64,000 nt of DNA from Pichia kudriavzevii (GCF_003054445.1 NC_042506.1:1743501-1807500); one strand, 5' to 3'; positions 19,688-29,343 are shown, counted from the stretch's first letter. Numbers and translations are program-made. The notes: generated from the sequence alone by a model not told the origin.

Positions 19688-21190
19688 TTAATTGCAACCT
19701 TGCCCCTTCAAAATGTCAAATTTCCGAAAACAATTCTTGAAATATTGCTTTTGTTCACTTTCCTGAGATACGGTTTCTATGCATTTGTTCCAACGGATTC
19801 TATGTTTCAGGTTCAATAATATTGCCACTACTTTTCTTGGAAACTGTGCGTCAAAATATTTATCGTCATCATTTCCCAATTTGATCAAGTATCGTATTAT
19901 CCTAGTTTTCTCATGAACAGTAAATGAAACATAATCTTCAGAATTAATGATGTCAAAATATTCTGTCATGTCGCTAGTTGACTCAAACTTTTTGTACATA
20001 ATTGTATCAGTGTTGTACCTTTTATAAAACTCGATTTGGTTTTGCAATACCTTTTCAAAATTCATAATCACGTCATCTTTTACTGGTAAAAACTGAATAT
20101 GAGAATGCACGCTTCTCTTCCTAGAGATTTCCCAGAAAATTACGGAATAGTCTCCCAAAGATCTAAACATCCTAGTAAGATTCTCTTCATATTTGGTTAT
20201 CTCCTTATAAAGTGAAGAGCTTTCCACCCGTAGGGCATCATCAAAACTTTTGGCGTGTAAACGTAACGTAGCGTGGTGATTTATAGGAACAATCATCCCA
20301 TGGCCAGAAAATCCAAAATCTTGTTTTGGTGTCAGAGGGCCTTTTGTAACTGTCAAAAATGCCATATTTCCAACATGAATGACCATATGCAGTTCAAAGT
20401 TAGGGTTTGATAAGCATAAAAAGCAGCTCTCCGATGTAATCACCGGCAAAGGCTTTGCCAGCTGTTTTTGCTCTTTTTGGGGTTCTTCATTGCTTAAAGT
20501 TAGAGTTCTTTTGGAGGTTGAGTTAATTTTAAAGACTATAGGTGGTGGGCCTATTGGTTCTTGAAGCAACTCCGGAGACAAAGAGATTTGAAAAGCGTAG
20601 TACCACCTTCCTTCATCCATCGCTGCTAAACTAATAAACCTAGTGATTCTACCATTTATTGAATAGGGTTCACGTTCAAAAAACCTCCCTTTTTCTCCAC
20701 CACAAGCAAACCAATACCTCGGTTGAACATTGTCAATTAAGCAATCTAGCTTGGGTTCTCCTGACAGTATTAATTTTTCTTCCTTTGCAATAGCATCTGG
20801 CCATAGATAGGTCAATAAAATATCGACATGTTGAGATTTAAATTTTGACAGAATCTCATCAGAAGTCTTGTTCTTTAAATCACCCGTGACATATCCTATC
20901 TTCAATCCGTTGGCCAGCTTCAATACCCCAATTTCACCCAAATAGTTGAAGTTTTCGTGTAATTTTTCTGAAGACTTGTACTGTGCCTCACCTTCTGAAT
21001 AGTAAATAGGTATTTCTGGCTTTAATTCTTCAACATATGTGGCATTGTTTTCTGTGAAAACATCACCCAAGAAAAGTGCAAACTCAAAAGGTCCCGCTTT
21101 GCTTTGTTGACGGTTGACAAGATTCACAGCTTTTGCTAAATTCTTGGTTGCTGGGTTGAATACCAGTATTTTTAGCTTTTCCTGGGGCAT
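19688..21190 (-). CDS. DRN1: DRN1/CWF19-like lariat debranching-associated protein
   Basis: Drn1 (Cwf19-like) associates with the lariat debranching enzyme Dbr1 and modulates intron lariat turnover. The N-terminal part (KILVFNPATKNL, FALFLGDVF) corresponds to the metallophosphatase-like domain. The middle CwfJ C-terminal domain 1 contains CFLCLSNPNFELHMVIHVGN and GHGMIVPINHHATLR; these Cys/His residues form the family's metal site, and SVHSHIQFLPV follows in a HIT-like arrangement. Domain 2 occupies the last 100 residues and includes AQFPRKVVAILLN. At 500 residues it matches the S. cerevisiae protein (507). The ATG at 21188-21190 gives MPQEKLKILVFNP. The frame extends seven codons further upstream but has no ATG. 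Confidence 0.92.
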   Translation of the reverse strand: MPQEKLKILVFNPATKNLAKAVNLVNRQQSKAGPFEFALFLGDVFTENNATYVEELKPEIPIYYSEGEAQYKSSEKLHENFNYLGEIGVLKLANGLKIGYVTGDLKNKTSDEILSKFKSQHVDILLTYLWPDAIAKEEKLILSGEPKLDCLIDNVQPRYWFACGGEKGRFFEREPYSINGRITRFISLAAMDEGRWYYAFQISLSPELLQEPIGPPPIVFKINSTSKRTLTLSNEEPQKEQKQLAKPLPVITSESCFLCLSNPNFELHMVIHVGNMAFLTVTKGPLTPKQDFGFSGHGMIVPINHHATLRLHAKSFDDALRVESSSLYKEITKYEENLTRMFRSLGDYSVIFWEISRKRSVHSHIQFLPVKDDVIMNFEKVLQNQIEFYKRYNTDTIMYKKFESTSDMTEYFDIINSEDYVSFTVHEKTRIIRYLIKLGNDDDKYFDAQFPRKVVAILLNLKHRIRWNKCIETVSQESEQKQYFKNCFRKFDILKGQGCN

Positions 21191-21399
21191 GCTTCTATGT
21201 TTCGATGTCAAGAAAACAGAACAACTTGTTGTTATTTCTACTAGATATAAAGGCTAGGTACATGAAGGAAAAAAAATCCATGCGAAAAGAGATCTGACGA
21301 GACTATTCTCTGAAAACTTTTGAACTAAATCATCAATGCAGCGGCTGTTACGATAGAACTAACTAGTTCGCATTTTTTATAAAACGAATATTATCTAGC

Positions 21400-23166
21400 T
21401 TAATATAAAGTACTGAATGGGGAGTTATAACGGTGGTAATGTGTCCTATCACTACTTCTACCGTTTAGCATTATAGGTGTCAGAATGTTGTTTGGATTCG
21501 TTCCTGGATTCCCCTTATGCTTAAAGGTAAAACCAACAAAGTTTTTCGGATCTCCCTTAACACTCATTGCATTGTGTTCATCCCGTGCTCTCTTCTCCAT
21601 AACTTCCTTATACTTTGCCAGGTCCTCTTCATTCTCAAAATCATCGAAATAGCCAGCATCAATCTCGTTATCCAATTGTGGAATGAATGGAGGAACAACT
21701 TCTCTTAATGTATCCCACCTTACTTCCGCAAAGTAAGGCATTTCAATAACTTGTTTAAATGATCTCAATCTTTCATTAGGGGAGGCTATTAATCTAGTGA
21801 TCAATTGCCATGTTCTGTCGCTGAACACATATTGTCCATTGTCATAGACGGGTCTACGCAACACACTTTTCCACCTCTTTAAATTGGTATAGGTTTCATC
21901 AGAAGAGCGACCAGAAAAGGGGGTATATCCAACAATAGCTTCAAATAGCATACATCCCAAAGACCAATAGTCAACGGTATAATCGTAAGGTTTTCCTTCC
22001 AGGACCTCCAAGGCCATGTAATCTGGAGAGCCCACCATTGAGTGAGCATATTGTACATCCTTTGTACGTAGTAGACGGTACATTTTCTGACGTTCACTCA
22101 ATTTACTTTCAATTGGCTTATACTCTAAATCTTTCACCTGATTCAATCTCAATTTCATAGACTCAATTCTATCGTTAGAGACAGAGCCAGCAGCCAAACC
22201 AAAATCTGTTAACTTAATGTGACCCTTTGCATCAATAAGGAAGTTTTCAGGCTTTAAATCTCTATGAGTGAATCCTAGCTGGTGTAGTGCATTAACAGAT
22301 GCAAACATCTCGGATATATAAAATTTGGCATGCTGATGATTTAGGTACCCGGCGTTGTTCAACAACGTACGAAAATCTCCACCGGGGACAAATTCCATTG
22401 CCATATAAACATTCTCAGCATCTTGAAATGCATAGAATAGTTTCACTAGCCACTCAGACCTAGTGTTTGTTAGAATATCCCTTTCTGTAAGCACATGCCT
22501 AGTCTCATCTGATCTGTTCAACAGTTTCTTGTTCAAAACTTTCAAGGCGCAGATTTCTTTGGTGTCTTTTTTCTTGGAAAGAAAAACTTGGCCATACCCA
22601 CCCTGTCCAACTTGTGTGATAATGTCAAAATCTTTATGTTTGGGTTTACTACGTCTTTTCCTTAAAAATGCTCTCTCACGTCCAACGTAGTTCTTCCATT
22701 GAGCATTGGCTTCTTCAGGTGGTAGAGTAGCTAAAGAGCGTTCAACTTGAGCAATTCTTTGTTGCCTATTGATCACATAGTCAAACATATCACAGTAGTA
22801 ATCTAGAAAGTACATCTGACAAACTGTAACCAAACGCTTGGTTTTAGGCCCATTCGCTTTGGTGTAAAATTCCCGATCTAACCGTGATTGAAACAAATTA
22901 TTTTGTCTGTAACCCCTAGATGTATATTTATTAGGCGACCCACTAGGGGTATTCTCCTTGTTGTTTCTCGGAAATAAATCTAAATCTACTTGCTCTGTGT
23001 TTCTATCGGGGGAACAAATGTGCATAAAAGATCCATCCTGTTTTGTGTTCTTCTTTGGTGTAGACGGAGCACCAAAACTCATGTTTTCAACGTCCCTGGA
23101 TAAGTCATCCACATATTCGTCATCCTTCTGTGGTGACCTAGAAAACAGACCATTCATCATAGGCAT
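21400..23166 (-). CDS. DBF2: Mitotic exit network kinase DBF2 (NDR/LATS family)
   Basis: Dbf2 with its Mob1 partner is the terminal kinase of the mitotic exit network and promotes Cdc14 release and cytokinesis. The 588-residue protein has a Mob-binding N-terminal helix region (YFLDYYCDMFDYVI), then the kinase domain. Here are the G-loop GQGGYG (about 187-192), the catalytic lysine in CALKVL, HRDLKPEN, DFG and the long NDR insert. The activation-loop Ser is in YAHSMVGSPDYMALEVLEG; ALE instead of APE is also seen in S. cerevisiae Dbf2. The C-terminal hydrophobic motif NFVGFTFKHK holds the regulatory Thr near residue 547, and the end NSPFSTLY matches Dbf2. A KEN motif (NKENTP) lies in the N-terminal tail. 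The start is the ATG at 23164-23166. Mcm1 and forkhead sites lie upstream. Confidence 0.95.
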   Translation of the reverse strand: MPMMNGLFSRSPQKDDEYVDDLSRDVENMSFGAPSTPKKNTKQDGSFMHICSPDRNTEQVDLDLFPRNNKENTPSGSPNKYTSRGYRQNNLFQSRLDREFYTKANGPKTKRLVTVCQMYFLDYYCDMFDYVINRQQRIAQVERSLATLPPEEANAQWKNYVGRERAFLRKRRSKPKHKDFDIITQVGQGGYGQVFLSKKKDTKEICALKVLNKKLLNRSDETRHVLTERDILTNTRSEWLVKLFYAFQDAENVYMAMEFVPGGDFRTLLNNAGYLNHQHAKFYISEMFASVNALHQLGFTHRDLKPENFLIDAKGHIKLTDFGLAAGSVSNDRIESMKLRLNQVKDLEYKPIESKLSERQKMYRLLRTKDVQYAHSMVGSPDYMALEVLEGKPYDYTVDYWSLGCMLFEAIVGYTPFSGRSSDETYTNLKRWKSVLRRPVYDNGQYVFSDRTWQLITRLIASPNERLRSFKQVIEMPYFAEVRWDTLREVVPPFIPQLDNEIDAGYFDDFENEEDLAKYKEVMEKRARDEHNAMSVKGDPKNFVGFTFKHKGNPGTNPNNILTPIMLNGRSSDRTHYHRYNSPFSTLY

Positions 23167-23266
23167 CTTTCCCACTAACCTCACTTACTTTGTCAACACT
23201 AAGAGTGATGTAGTTGTCCTTGGGAGTATCAAGATAGGGACAAGAAAAACATTCTAATATGTCAAC

Positions 23267-23275
23267 ATAAACAAA
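23267..23275 (+). promoter_or_regulatory. Forkhead (Fkh) site upstream of DBF2
   Basis: ATAAACAAA matches the forkhead consensus RTAAAYAA and lies about 101-109 bp upstream of the DBF2 ATG, 38 bp from a strong Mcm1-type site. In S. cerevisiae, Mcm1 with Fkh2 drives G2/M genes including DBF2. Confidence 0.5.
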
Positions 23276-23313
23276 CTTTCAGATGGATCATTTAAAGCAT
23301 TCACATTCCTCAG

Positions 23314-23329
23314 TTTCCGCATTAGGAAA
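23314..23329. promoter_or_regulatory. Mcm1 P-box-like site upstream of DBF2
   Basis: TTTCCGCATTAGGAAA is near-palindromic at its ends. On the DBF2 strand its core CCTAATGCGG fits the Mcm1 consensus CCYWWWNNRG at every position. It lies 148-163 bp upstream of the ATG. The interval belongs to DBF2 only, because PRP31 ends at 23447 on the same strand. Confidence 0.55.
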
Positions 23330-23446
23330 TTTTGTCTCGCCATGTTTACCTTTTCCCCCAAATGTTAAATTAATGTATCTATAAGCACAAACAAGGAAGT
23401 GTAGTGCACCTTTTCTGATACACATGTGTTTACTCCTCTTGGTATG

Positions 23447-24793
23447 TTACAATAACTTAGCAAGCCTGCTATCGTTTCCACTTGGTTGTTCCTCTCCCTT
23501 GGCAAAAGCAGTTAGCTTTTCTCGGGTTCCCTTAGATAACTGGACCCCACGAACAATCCCTATATCTCTTACAGATTCCTTGCCTAACATACCTAATCCA
23601 ATCTCCTCACCAAAGGCATCAGTCCTAGTAACTTCCTGTTGACCAAATGCAATTTTATTCTGCGCCTTTTCTACTTCTGACATTTTCATGCGTTCACGCA
23701 TTTTCCTGAACTTTCTACCACCCCTTTTTTTCGATTTCTGATTAATCGGAACTGGTAAAGGCTTGACCCTTACATTCTCCGGAGGAAGCATCATTTTCTC
23801 AAGTCTCTCTTGTATTTCTTGTTTCCATCTGGTGCCTATGGAATCATCCAAAGTATTTGTTCGGGACGCATTCAAATCTATTCTTGAAGCCAGTACCACC
23901 TTAGCACAAACTTGTCTTAAGGCTTGTTTCCTAAAATCTTCTGGGACACTCTTCACGATATCTGAGTTATAGATGAATCCTTCCGAACTGATGGACGACT
24001 TACCTAAAGACGATAAATTACACGCTGGAGTGCAAGATAATGTTTCAAGACTCGTTACAGAAAGTAATTGCGCAGCCACTGTTGATCCAACTAAAGCAGC
24101 AAGATTGGGAGAAATTTTCTGAGCACGATCTGTAACAAATGAACGAAACTTCTGTTGTATCTGATTAATCTGTAATTGTATATCGCACGCCTCCAAAATC
24201 AGACGTTGGATATGTGTATCCGGAATTTTGCTTTGTCCCATTCTGATGAGAAAGTTGTTGGACATTGTTAATGACATTATCTGATCCTTAGTAAGGAAAT
24301 CTAAATCTCCACTTGTGACTTTTTCCTTGAAACTTTTGATATCGAATTTGACACCCATGATCAGTCTTATATACGCTAATGGATTCTTAACAATGCTGTA
24401 TAAATCAGGCCAAACAGATTCATATTTCCCCTTAACAAAGGCATTAAGAACGCTGAAGTTGGAAAATATTTTAGAAATCATGCCGTTAGCTTGCGATAAA
24501 AGATCCTGCTCGTTAGCTGATAATCTATTGTTTTCACCAACATCTTCGTGAAGTTCATCCAATCTTTTATCAAGTAGTATCGCCTTGTTTAGCAATGGAC
24601 ACATTTCTTTAATCGACTGCACCGTACCCAAGTCTGATAATGTGAGAAGGTCGTTTATTGTGTAACGAACAGTATGTGGTTGAGCCGACAAAGAATTGCT
24701 CTCAAAGTTACTCGACTCTTGATCATCTAATCCCTCCAGCTCTAAATCAGAAGTATCAGACAAATCATTCAAGAGGGCATCTGTGAGACTCAT
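23447..24793 (-). CDS. PRP31: U4/U6 snRNP splicing factor PRP31
   Basis: Prp31 binds the U4 5' stem-loop together with Snu13 and helps assemble the U4/U6.U5 tri-snRNP. The 448-residue protein has an acidic start (LSDTSDLELEGLDDQE) and a coiled-coil segment (about 90-180) containing VWPDLYSIVKNPLAYIRLIM. The Nop domain includes LAALVGSTVAAQLLSVTSLETLS, GFIYNSDIVKSVPEDFRKQ and CAKVVLASRIDLNAS. A basic C-terminal region has KKRGGRKFRKMRERM and FGEEIGLGMLGKES. It is a little shorter than the S. cerevisiae protein (494). The ATG is at 24791-24793. It is divergent from VAS1. PRP3, at the right end of the window, encodes a protein of the same tri-snRNP. Confidence 0.95.
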   Translation of the reverse strand: MSLTDALLNDLSDTSDLELEGLDDQESSNFESNSLSAQPHTVRYTINDLLTLSDLGTVQSIKEMCPLLNKAILLDKRLDELHEDVGENNRLSANEQDLLSQANGMISKIFSNFSVLNAFVKGKYESVWPDLYSIVKNPLAYIRLIMGVKFDIKSFKEKVTSGDLDFLTKDQIMSLTMSNNFLIRMGQSKIPDTHIQRLILEACDIQLQINQIQQKFRSFVTDRAQKISPNLAALVGSTVAAQLLSVTSLETLSCTPACNLSSLGKSSISSEGFIYNSDIVKSVPEDFRKQALRQVCAKVVLASRIDLNASRTNTLDDSIGTRWKQEIQERLEKMMLPPENVRVKPLPVPINQKSKKRGGRKFRKMRERMKMSEVEKAQNKIAFGQQEVTRTDAFGEEIGLGMLGKESVRDIGIVRGVQLSKGTREKLTAFAKGEEQPSGNDSRLAKLL

Positions 24794-25109
24794 TTTTAAT
24801 TCAATTCTGTGCTGTCAGATATGTACTGGGTTTTTTCTTTTTCCTCGTACAATTTCTAGTTGAAACTACTTGTGTGTTAAAACATGTCATCTTAAGTGAA
24901 AATTTATTGTCATCCATCCGTGCACCTTAAATTTCTCTTTCATGAGTCAGTTTTTTTTTTTTTTCGTCTTTATCCATTTTTCAATAACTTTCAACTGCTA
25001 TGTAATTCACTGTTAATCTTTTCGGAAGGATTCAAAAGCTTTAAAGGCAGCGGCATATTTCTGTTTACGTAGCTACCGTTTTCAATCTTTTTAGGTCTTT
25101 GAGGCGTTT
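24794..25109. promoter_or_regulatory. Divergent promoter PRP31/VAS1
   Basis: This 316-bp region serves two divergent genes. It carries a perfect Gcn4 site, followed directly by a 14-T tract (24951-24964), the kind of poly(dA:dT) element that keeps yeast promoters free of nucleosomes. Confidence 0.7.
24943..24949 (+). promoter_or_regulatory. Gcn4-binding site upstream of VAS1
   Basis: TGAGTCA is a perfect match to the Gcn4 consensus TGASTCA and lies 161-167 bp upstream of the first VAS1 ATG. Aminoacyl-tRNA synthetase genes are among the known targets of general amino acid control in yeast, so the site fits the gene. Occupancy is inferred. Confidence 0.6.
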
Positions 25110-28100
25110 ATGCTATTGTTTAGATTTCCATATAATAGAATCACTGCCTATCCACTGAAAACTTCGTATTTATTCCAAAGTTACACAAAAAGACAGAGAT
25201 TGCTATTCCATACATCCATTTTAAAAATGTCTGAAGAAACACCTAAGGCTGCTCCTCAAGACCAAGCTGTACCTGTTCAAGGTGCATCAAAAGTCAAAAC
25301 CGAAAAGGAGCTAAAGAAGGAAAAGGCAAAGGCTGAAAAAATGGCTAAATTCTTGGCTAAAAAGGCTAAACAAGAACAGCTTGCTCAAAATGCGGCGAAG
25401 AACAAGGAGAAGAAGAAGAAAGTTGAAAAAGAGGCTGCACCAGAATTTGTAGATAAGACTGTTCCAGGTGAGAAGAAGATTTTGGTCAGTTTGGAAGATC
25501 CTTCTTTCTCAGCCTACAATCCAAAGTCTGTTGAATCCTCGTGGAATGATTGGTGGGTCAAGGAAGGTTTCTTCAAGCCAGAATTCACCGAAGACGGTGA
25601 AATCAAACCAGAAGGTGTTTTCAGTATTCCAGCACCACCACCAAATGTCACTGGTGCTTTGCATATTGGACATGCATTAACTGTTTCGATTCAAGATGCA
25701 TTGATTAGATATTACAGAATGAAGGGTAAGACTACCTTGTTCTTACCTGGATTCGACCATGCAGGTATTGCAACTCAATCTGTTGTCGAGAAAACTGTTT
25801 ATGCTAACGAAGGTAAGACCAGACATGACTATGGCAGAGAAGAATTCTTGAAAAAAATCTGGGAATGGAAGGAAATCTACCATGACAAGATTAAGTCGCA
25901 GTTCATCAACTTAGGTGCCTCATATGACTGGTCGAAGGAGGCTTTTACCATGGATCCGACCAGAACAGCGGCTGTCAACGATGCCTTCGTTAGACTATTC
26001 GAAGATGGTACAATTTACAGAGACTTAAGATTGGTCAACTGGTGTGTTAAATTAAACACTGCATTGTCTAACCTAGAAGTCGAGAATAAAACTGTTCCTG
26101 GTCACACTATGTTATCAGTTCCAGGGTATGATGAAAAGGTTGAATTTGGTGTTTTAACACATTTTGCTTACCCTGTAGTTGGTTCTGATGAAAAACTTAT
26201 TGTTGCTACTACCCGTCCAGAGACGATCTTTGGTGATACTGGTGTTGCCGTCCACCCTGATGATGCAAGATACAAGCACTTACATGGTAAGTTTGTTCAG
26301 CACCCATTTTCCGACAGAAAGATCCCTATCATCACCGATTCAGAAGCTGTAGATATGGAATTCGGTACTGGTGCAGTCAAAATCACTCCAGGTCACGACA
26401 ACAACGATTATCAAACTGGTAAGAGAGCAGGTTTAGAGTTTATTAACATTTTCACTGACGACGGTAAATTGAATGAGAATTGTGGTGAGTATGCTGGTTT
26501 GAAGAGATTCGATGCAAGAAAAGTTGTTGTTCAAAAATTAGAAGAGAAGGGTTTATTAGTTGACCAGGAAGGTCATGAGATGACCTTACCAATCTGTTCA
26601 AGATCTGGTGACATTATTGAACCTTACCTAAAGCCACAATGGTGGGTGTCTCAGAAGGAAATGGCTCAAGCTGCTGCAGAAGCAGTTAAGAACGGTGACT
26701 TGAAGATTGCTCCTCAAACATCTGAAAACGAATTTTATAGATGGATGGAGAACATTCAAGATTGGTGTATTTCCAGACAATTATGGTGGGGTCACAGATG
26801 TCCTGTTTACTTTGTGAACATTGAAGGTGAAAATAGGGATCCAAATGACTCCAAAAATTGGGTTGCTGGAAGGACTTTGGAAGAAGCCCAAGAAAAAGCT
26901 AATGCACGTTTTGCAGGTAAGAAGTTTACTTTAGAGCAAGATGAAGATGTTTTGGATACTTGGTTCTCTTCCGGTTTGTGGCCATTTTCTACCCTTGGTT
27001 ACCCAGAAAAAACTTTTGATTTCTCCAAATTCTATCCAATGTCTATGTTGGAAACTGGTTGGGATATTTTATTCTTTTGGGTTGCAAGAATGGTCATGTT
27101 AGGTTTGAAGTTAACTGGCCAAGTTCCTTTTAAGGAAGTTTTCTGTCACTCTTTAGTCCGTGATGCCCAGGGTAGAAAGATGTCTAAATCTTTAGGAAAT
27201 GTCATTGACCCATCAGATGTTATTTCTGGTATCACTTTAGAAAAATTACATGCGAAACTAACCCAAGGTAATTTGGATCCAAGAGAAATCGAAAAGGCAA
27301 AGGCGGGCCAAAAGGAGTCATACCCAGATGGTATCCCACAATGTGGTACCGATGCATTGAGATTCGCATTATGTGCTTACACTACTGGTGGTAGGGATAT
27401 TAACTTGGACATCCTAAGAGTTGCAGGTTACAGGAAGTTCTGTAATAAAATTTTCCAAGCAACTAAATTTGCTCTGATGAGACTAGGTGAAGATTATCAA
27501 CCGCCTGCCAAGGAAGGCTTGAGTGGTAAGGAATCATTGGTGGAGAGATGGATTTTGCATAAATTAACTAAGACAGCAGAAAAGGTCAATGCTTCTATCG
27601 AAGCGAGAGATTTCTATGAAACTACTCAAGCTATCTACAACTTTTGGTTGTATGATCTCTGTGATGTCTATATCGAAAACTCCAAGTTCTTGATCTTAGA
27701 AGGTACCGAAGAGCAAAAGAAGTCAGCAAGAGATACTTTGTACACCTGTATTGATGGTGCTCTTAGAATGATCCATCCTTTCATGCCTTTCATTTCTGAA
27801 GAAATGTGGCAAAGATTACCAAAGAGAGCAACCGAAACATCCAAAACTATTGTTAAGGCAGCTTACCCAATATACAGATCTGAATATGACAATGCAGATG
27901 CGGCAAGTGCTTACGAGTTAGTGTTAGAAATTACCAAGGGGGCTAGATCTTTGTTAGCTCAATACGGTATCACAAAGAACGGACAGGTTTTCATTGAATC
28001 TGCAAACTCAAAATATTTTGAAATTGCAGAGTCACAAAAGGACTCTATTGTTTCTTTAATCAAAGCGGTTGAAAAGGTCAATGTTGTTTCCAAACCCGAG

Positions 28101-28388
28101 GAAATTCCTTCCGGATGTGTCTTATCTGCTGTTGTTCCAGAAGTCAATGTCCATCTTTTGGTTAAGGGTATGATTGACATCGATGCAGAGATCTCTAAAT
28201 TTAACAAAAAGCTAGAGAAATCCAAGAACTCATTAACCAATCTCGAAAAGATTATGAGTTCTGCGGATTACGAATCTAAGGCATCTGATGCTGCGAAGGA
28301 AAAGAACAATCAATCTAAGGAGAAGACGCTTGCGGAGATTGAAGGTTTTGAGCAAACTATTGCTAACTTAGAGAAGCTTAAGTTATAG
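25110..28388 (+). CDS. VAS1: Valyl-tRNA synthetase VAS1 (mitochondrial and cytosolic forms)
   Basis: This class I synthetase charges tRNA-Val. The 1092-residue protein has PPPNVTGALHIGHAL (the HIGH motif, near residue 185), the CP1 editing domain with VATTRPETIFGDT, and GRKMSKSLGNVIDP (KMSKS, near 690). An anticodon-binding domain follows, then a C-terminal coiled coil (LEKSKNSLTNLEKIM). Two in-frame ATGs are present. The first, at 25110, adds 39 residues rich in Arg, Lys, Ser and aromatics without acidic residues, a typical mitochondrial presequence. The second, at 25227, gives MSEETPKAAP, the cytosolic form. The S. cerevisiae gene makes both forms in the same way. A CTG codon at 27474-27476 encodes the conserved Leu of FALMRLG. 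Confidence 0.98.
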   Translation: MLLFRFPYNRITAYPLKTSYLFQSYTKRQRLLFHTSILKMSEETPKAAPQDQAVPVQGASKVKTEKELKKEKAKAEKMAKFLAKKAKQEQLAQNAAKNKEKKKKVEKEAAPEFVDKTVPGEKKILVSLEDPSFSAYNPKSVESSWNDWWVKEGFFKPEFTEDGEIKPEGVFSIPAPPPNVTGALHIGHALTVSIQDALIRYYRMKGKTTLFLPGFDHAGIATQSVVEKTVYANEGKTRHDYGREEFLKKIWEWKEIYHDKIKSQFINLGASYDWSKEAFTMDPTRTAAVNDAFVRLFEDGTIYRDLRLVNWCVKLNTALSNLEVENKTVPGHTMLSVPGYDEKVEFGVLTHFAYPVVGSDEKLIVATTRPETIFGDTGVAVHPDDARYKHLHGKFVQHPFSDRKIPIITDSEAVDMEFGTGAVKITPGHDNNDYQTGKRAGLEFINIFTDDGKLNENCGEYAGLKRFDARKVVVQKLEEKGLLVDQEGHEMTLPICSRSGDIIEPYLKPQWWVSQKEMAQAAAEAVKNGDLKIAPQTSENEFYRWMENIQDWCISRQLWWGHRCPVYFVNIEGENRDPNDSKNWVAGRTLEEAQEKANARFAGKKFTLEQDEDVLDTWFSSGLWPFSTLGYPEKTFDFSKFYPMSMLETGWDILFFWVARMVMLGLKLTGQVPFKEVFCHSLVRDAQGRKMSKSLGNVIDPSDVISGITLEKLHAKLTQGNLDPREIEKAKAGQKESYPDGIPQCGTDALRFALCAYTTGGRDINLDILRVAGYRKFCNKIFQATKFALMRLGEDYQPPAKEGLSGKESLVERWILHKLTKTAEKVNASIEARDFYETTQAIYNFWLYDLCDVYIENSKFLILEGTEEQKKSARDTLYTCIDGALRMIHPFMPFISEEMWQRLPKRATETSKTIVKAAYPIYRSEYDNADAASAYELVLEITKGARSLLAQYGITKNGQVFIESANSKYFEIAESQKDSIVSLIKAVEKVNVVSKPEEIPSGCVLSAVVPEVNVHLLVKGMIDIDAEISKFNKKLEKSKNSLTNLEKIMSSADYESKASDAAKEKNNQSKEKTLAEIEGFEQTIANLEKLKL

Positions 28389-28563
28389 GCAATGGATTTG
28401 CTTGCATTTCTTTTGTTAATATTTCTATTTTTCTTGGCCTTTTCATTTTTGTATATTTCTTTAGATTTTATAAATTTTTCCAATTGATGAATTATACTTT
28501 AAGAAACAAATTTTCGTAATATACATAAGATTATAACGATTTGGTTGCAGGAGAAAAACCGAT

Positions 28564-29229
28564 CTAAAATTTCCATACATAGTCATCTGCGACGGAATGA
28601 AGGATCGTTTCCCTTACTGTATCATTCATTTTGTTGACATCATCAGAGATAGCATGAAGGGCAGCAAATATCTCCTTCTCGTTGGTTTTACCGAGAGAAT
28701 CACTGTAGAGCAATTCACTTGCCTGGCCATCGATAATGGAAAAAACGCTAACATGGTGGGAAGTTGAAGCATCTAATTCATGTTTTTTCGGGCGAATAAT
28801 TAAGGAATCATCTCTGCATGCACAGAATGAGCTTAAAAAACTGGCCTTGAGTGATATTCCTGCACTCAATAAAGCCAGGTAAAGAGAATTTACAGCACCG
28901 GCCAATTCCATGCAAGTAAACTGTTCACGTTCACCCGTTTCCAATACTTGAACAACAATTTGAATTTCTTTACTGGGGTACTCTTCCATGTTAATCATTG
29001 GAGAAATAATTTTTTCTAGCTTCTGCTCCATGTAGGCTTCTCTTGTTGTTGGCACACCGGTTGCTGGTCTAACTGAAAGGCTTAAGTGGGCTTTTGTTGG
29101 CTGCTCGTTACGTGGCCTCGACACCTCAATAGGGCCTGTAACTGAGCAAATCACACGGGTTGAAGAAAACTCAAATGTTGCAGAACCATCGACTTCCTTT
29201 AGTATGTGTTGTGTTGCGCTGACTGTCAT
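28564..29229 (-). CDS. RRP46: RNA exosome subunit RRP46
   Basis: Rrp46 is one of six RNase PH-like subunits of the exosome ring, which feeds RNA to Rrp44 and Rrp6 for 3'-5' processing of rRNA, snoRNA and other RNAs. The 221-residue protein is the length of the S. cerevisiae one (223). It shows the family blocks KEVDGSATFEFSSTRVICSV, VTGPIEVSRPRNE, VRPATGVPTTREAYME, and CMELAGAVNSLYLALLSAGI. Fungal exosome ring subunits are catalytically dead, so a structural role is expected. The ATG is at 29227-29229. It is divergent from RIX1 and convergent with VAS1. Confidence 0.93.
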   Translation of the reverse strand: MTVSATQHILKEVDGSATFEFSSTRVICSVTGPIEVSRPRNEQPTKAHLSLSVRPATGVPTTREAYMEQKLEKIISPMINMEEYPSKEIQIVVQVLETGEREQFTCMELAGAVNSLYLALLSAGISLKASFLSSFCACRDDSLIIRPKKHELDASTSHHVSVFSIIDGQASELLYSDSLGKTNEKEIFAALHAISDDVNKMNDTVRETILHSVADDYVWKF

Positions 29230-29343
29230 TATTAATAAACTGTATGTTTGACATCGAGCTATTAGGAGGAAATGAAACTCAATCTTGAATTGATTAAGTT
29301 CATGAAAATTTGAGCACTTTAAAAAATTTCCTCTTTTGGAGAT

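Noticed and set aside
21960-22040. ALE in place of APE in the DBF2 kinase activation segment as a sign of a dead kinase
   Set aside because: S. cerevisiae Dbf2 has the same substitution as I recall it, and all catalytic residues are present, so this is a family trait.
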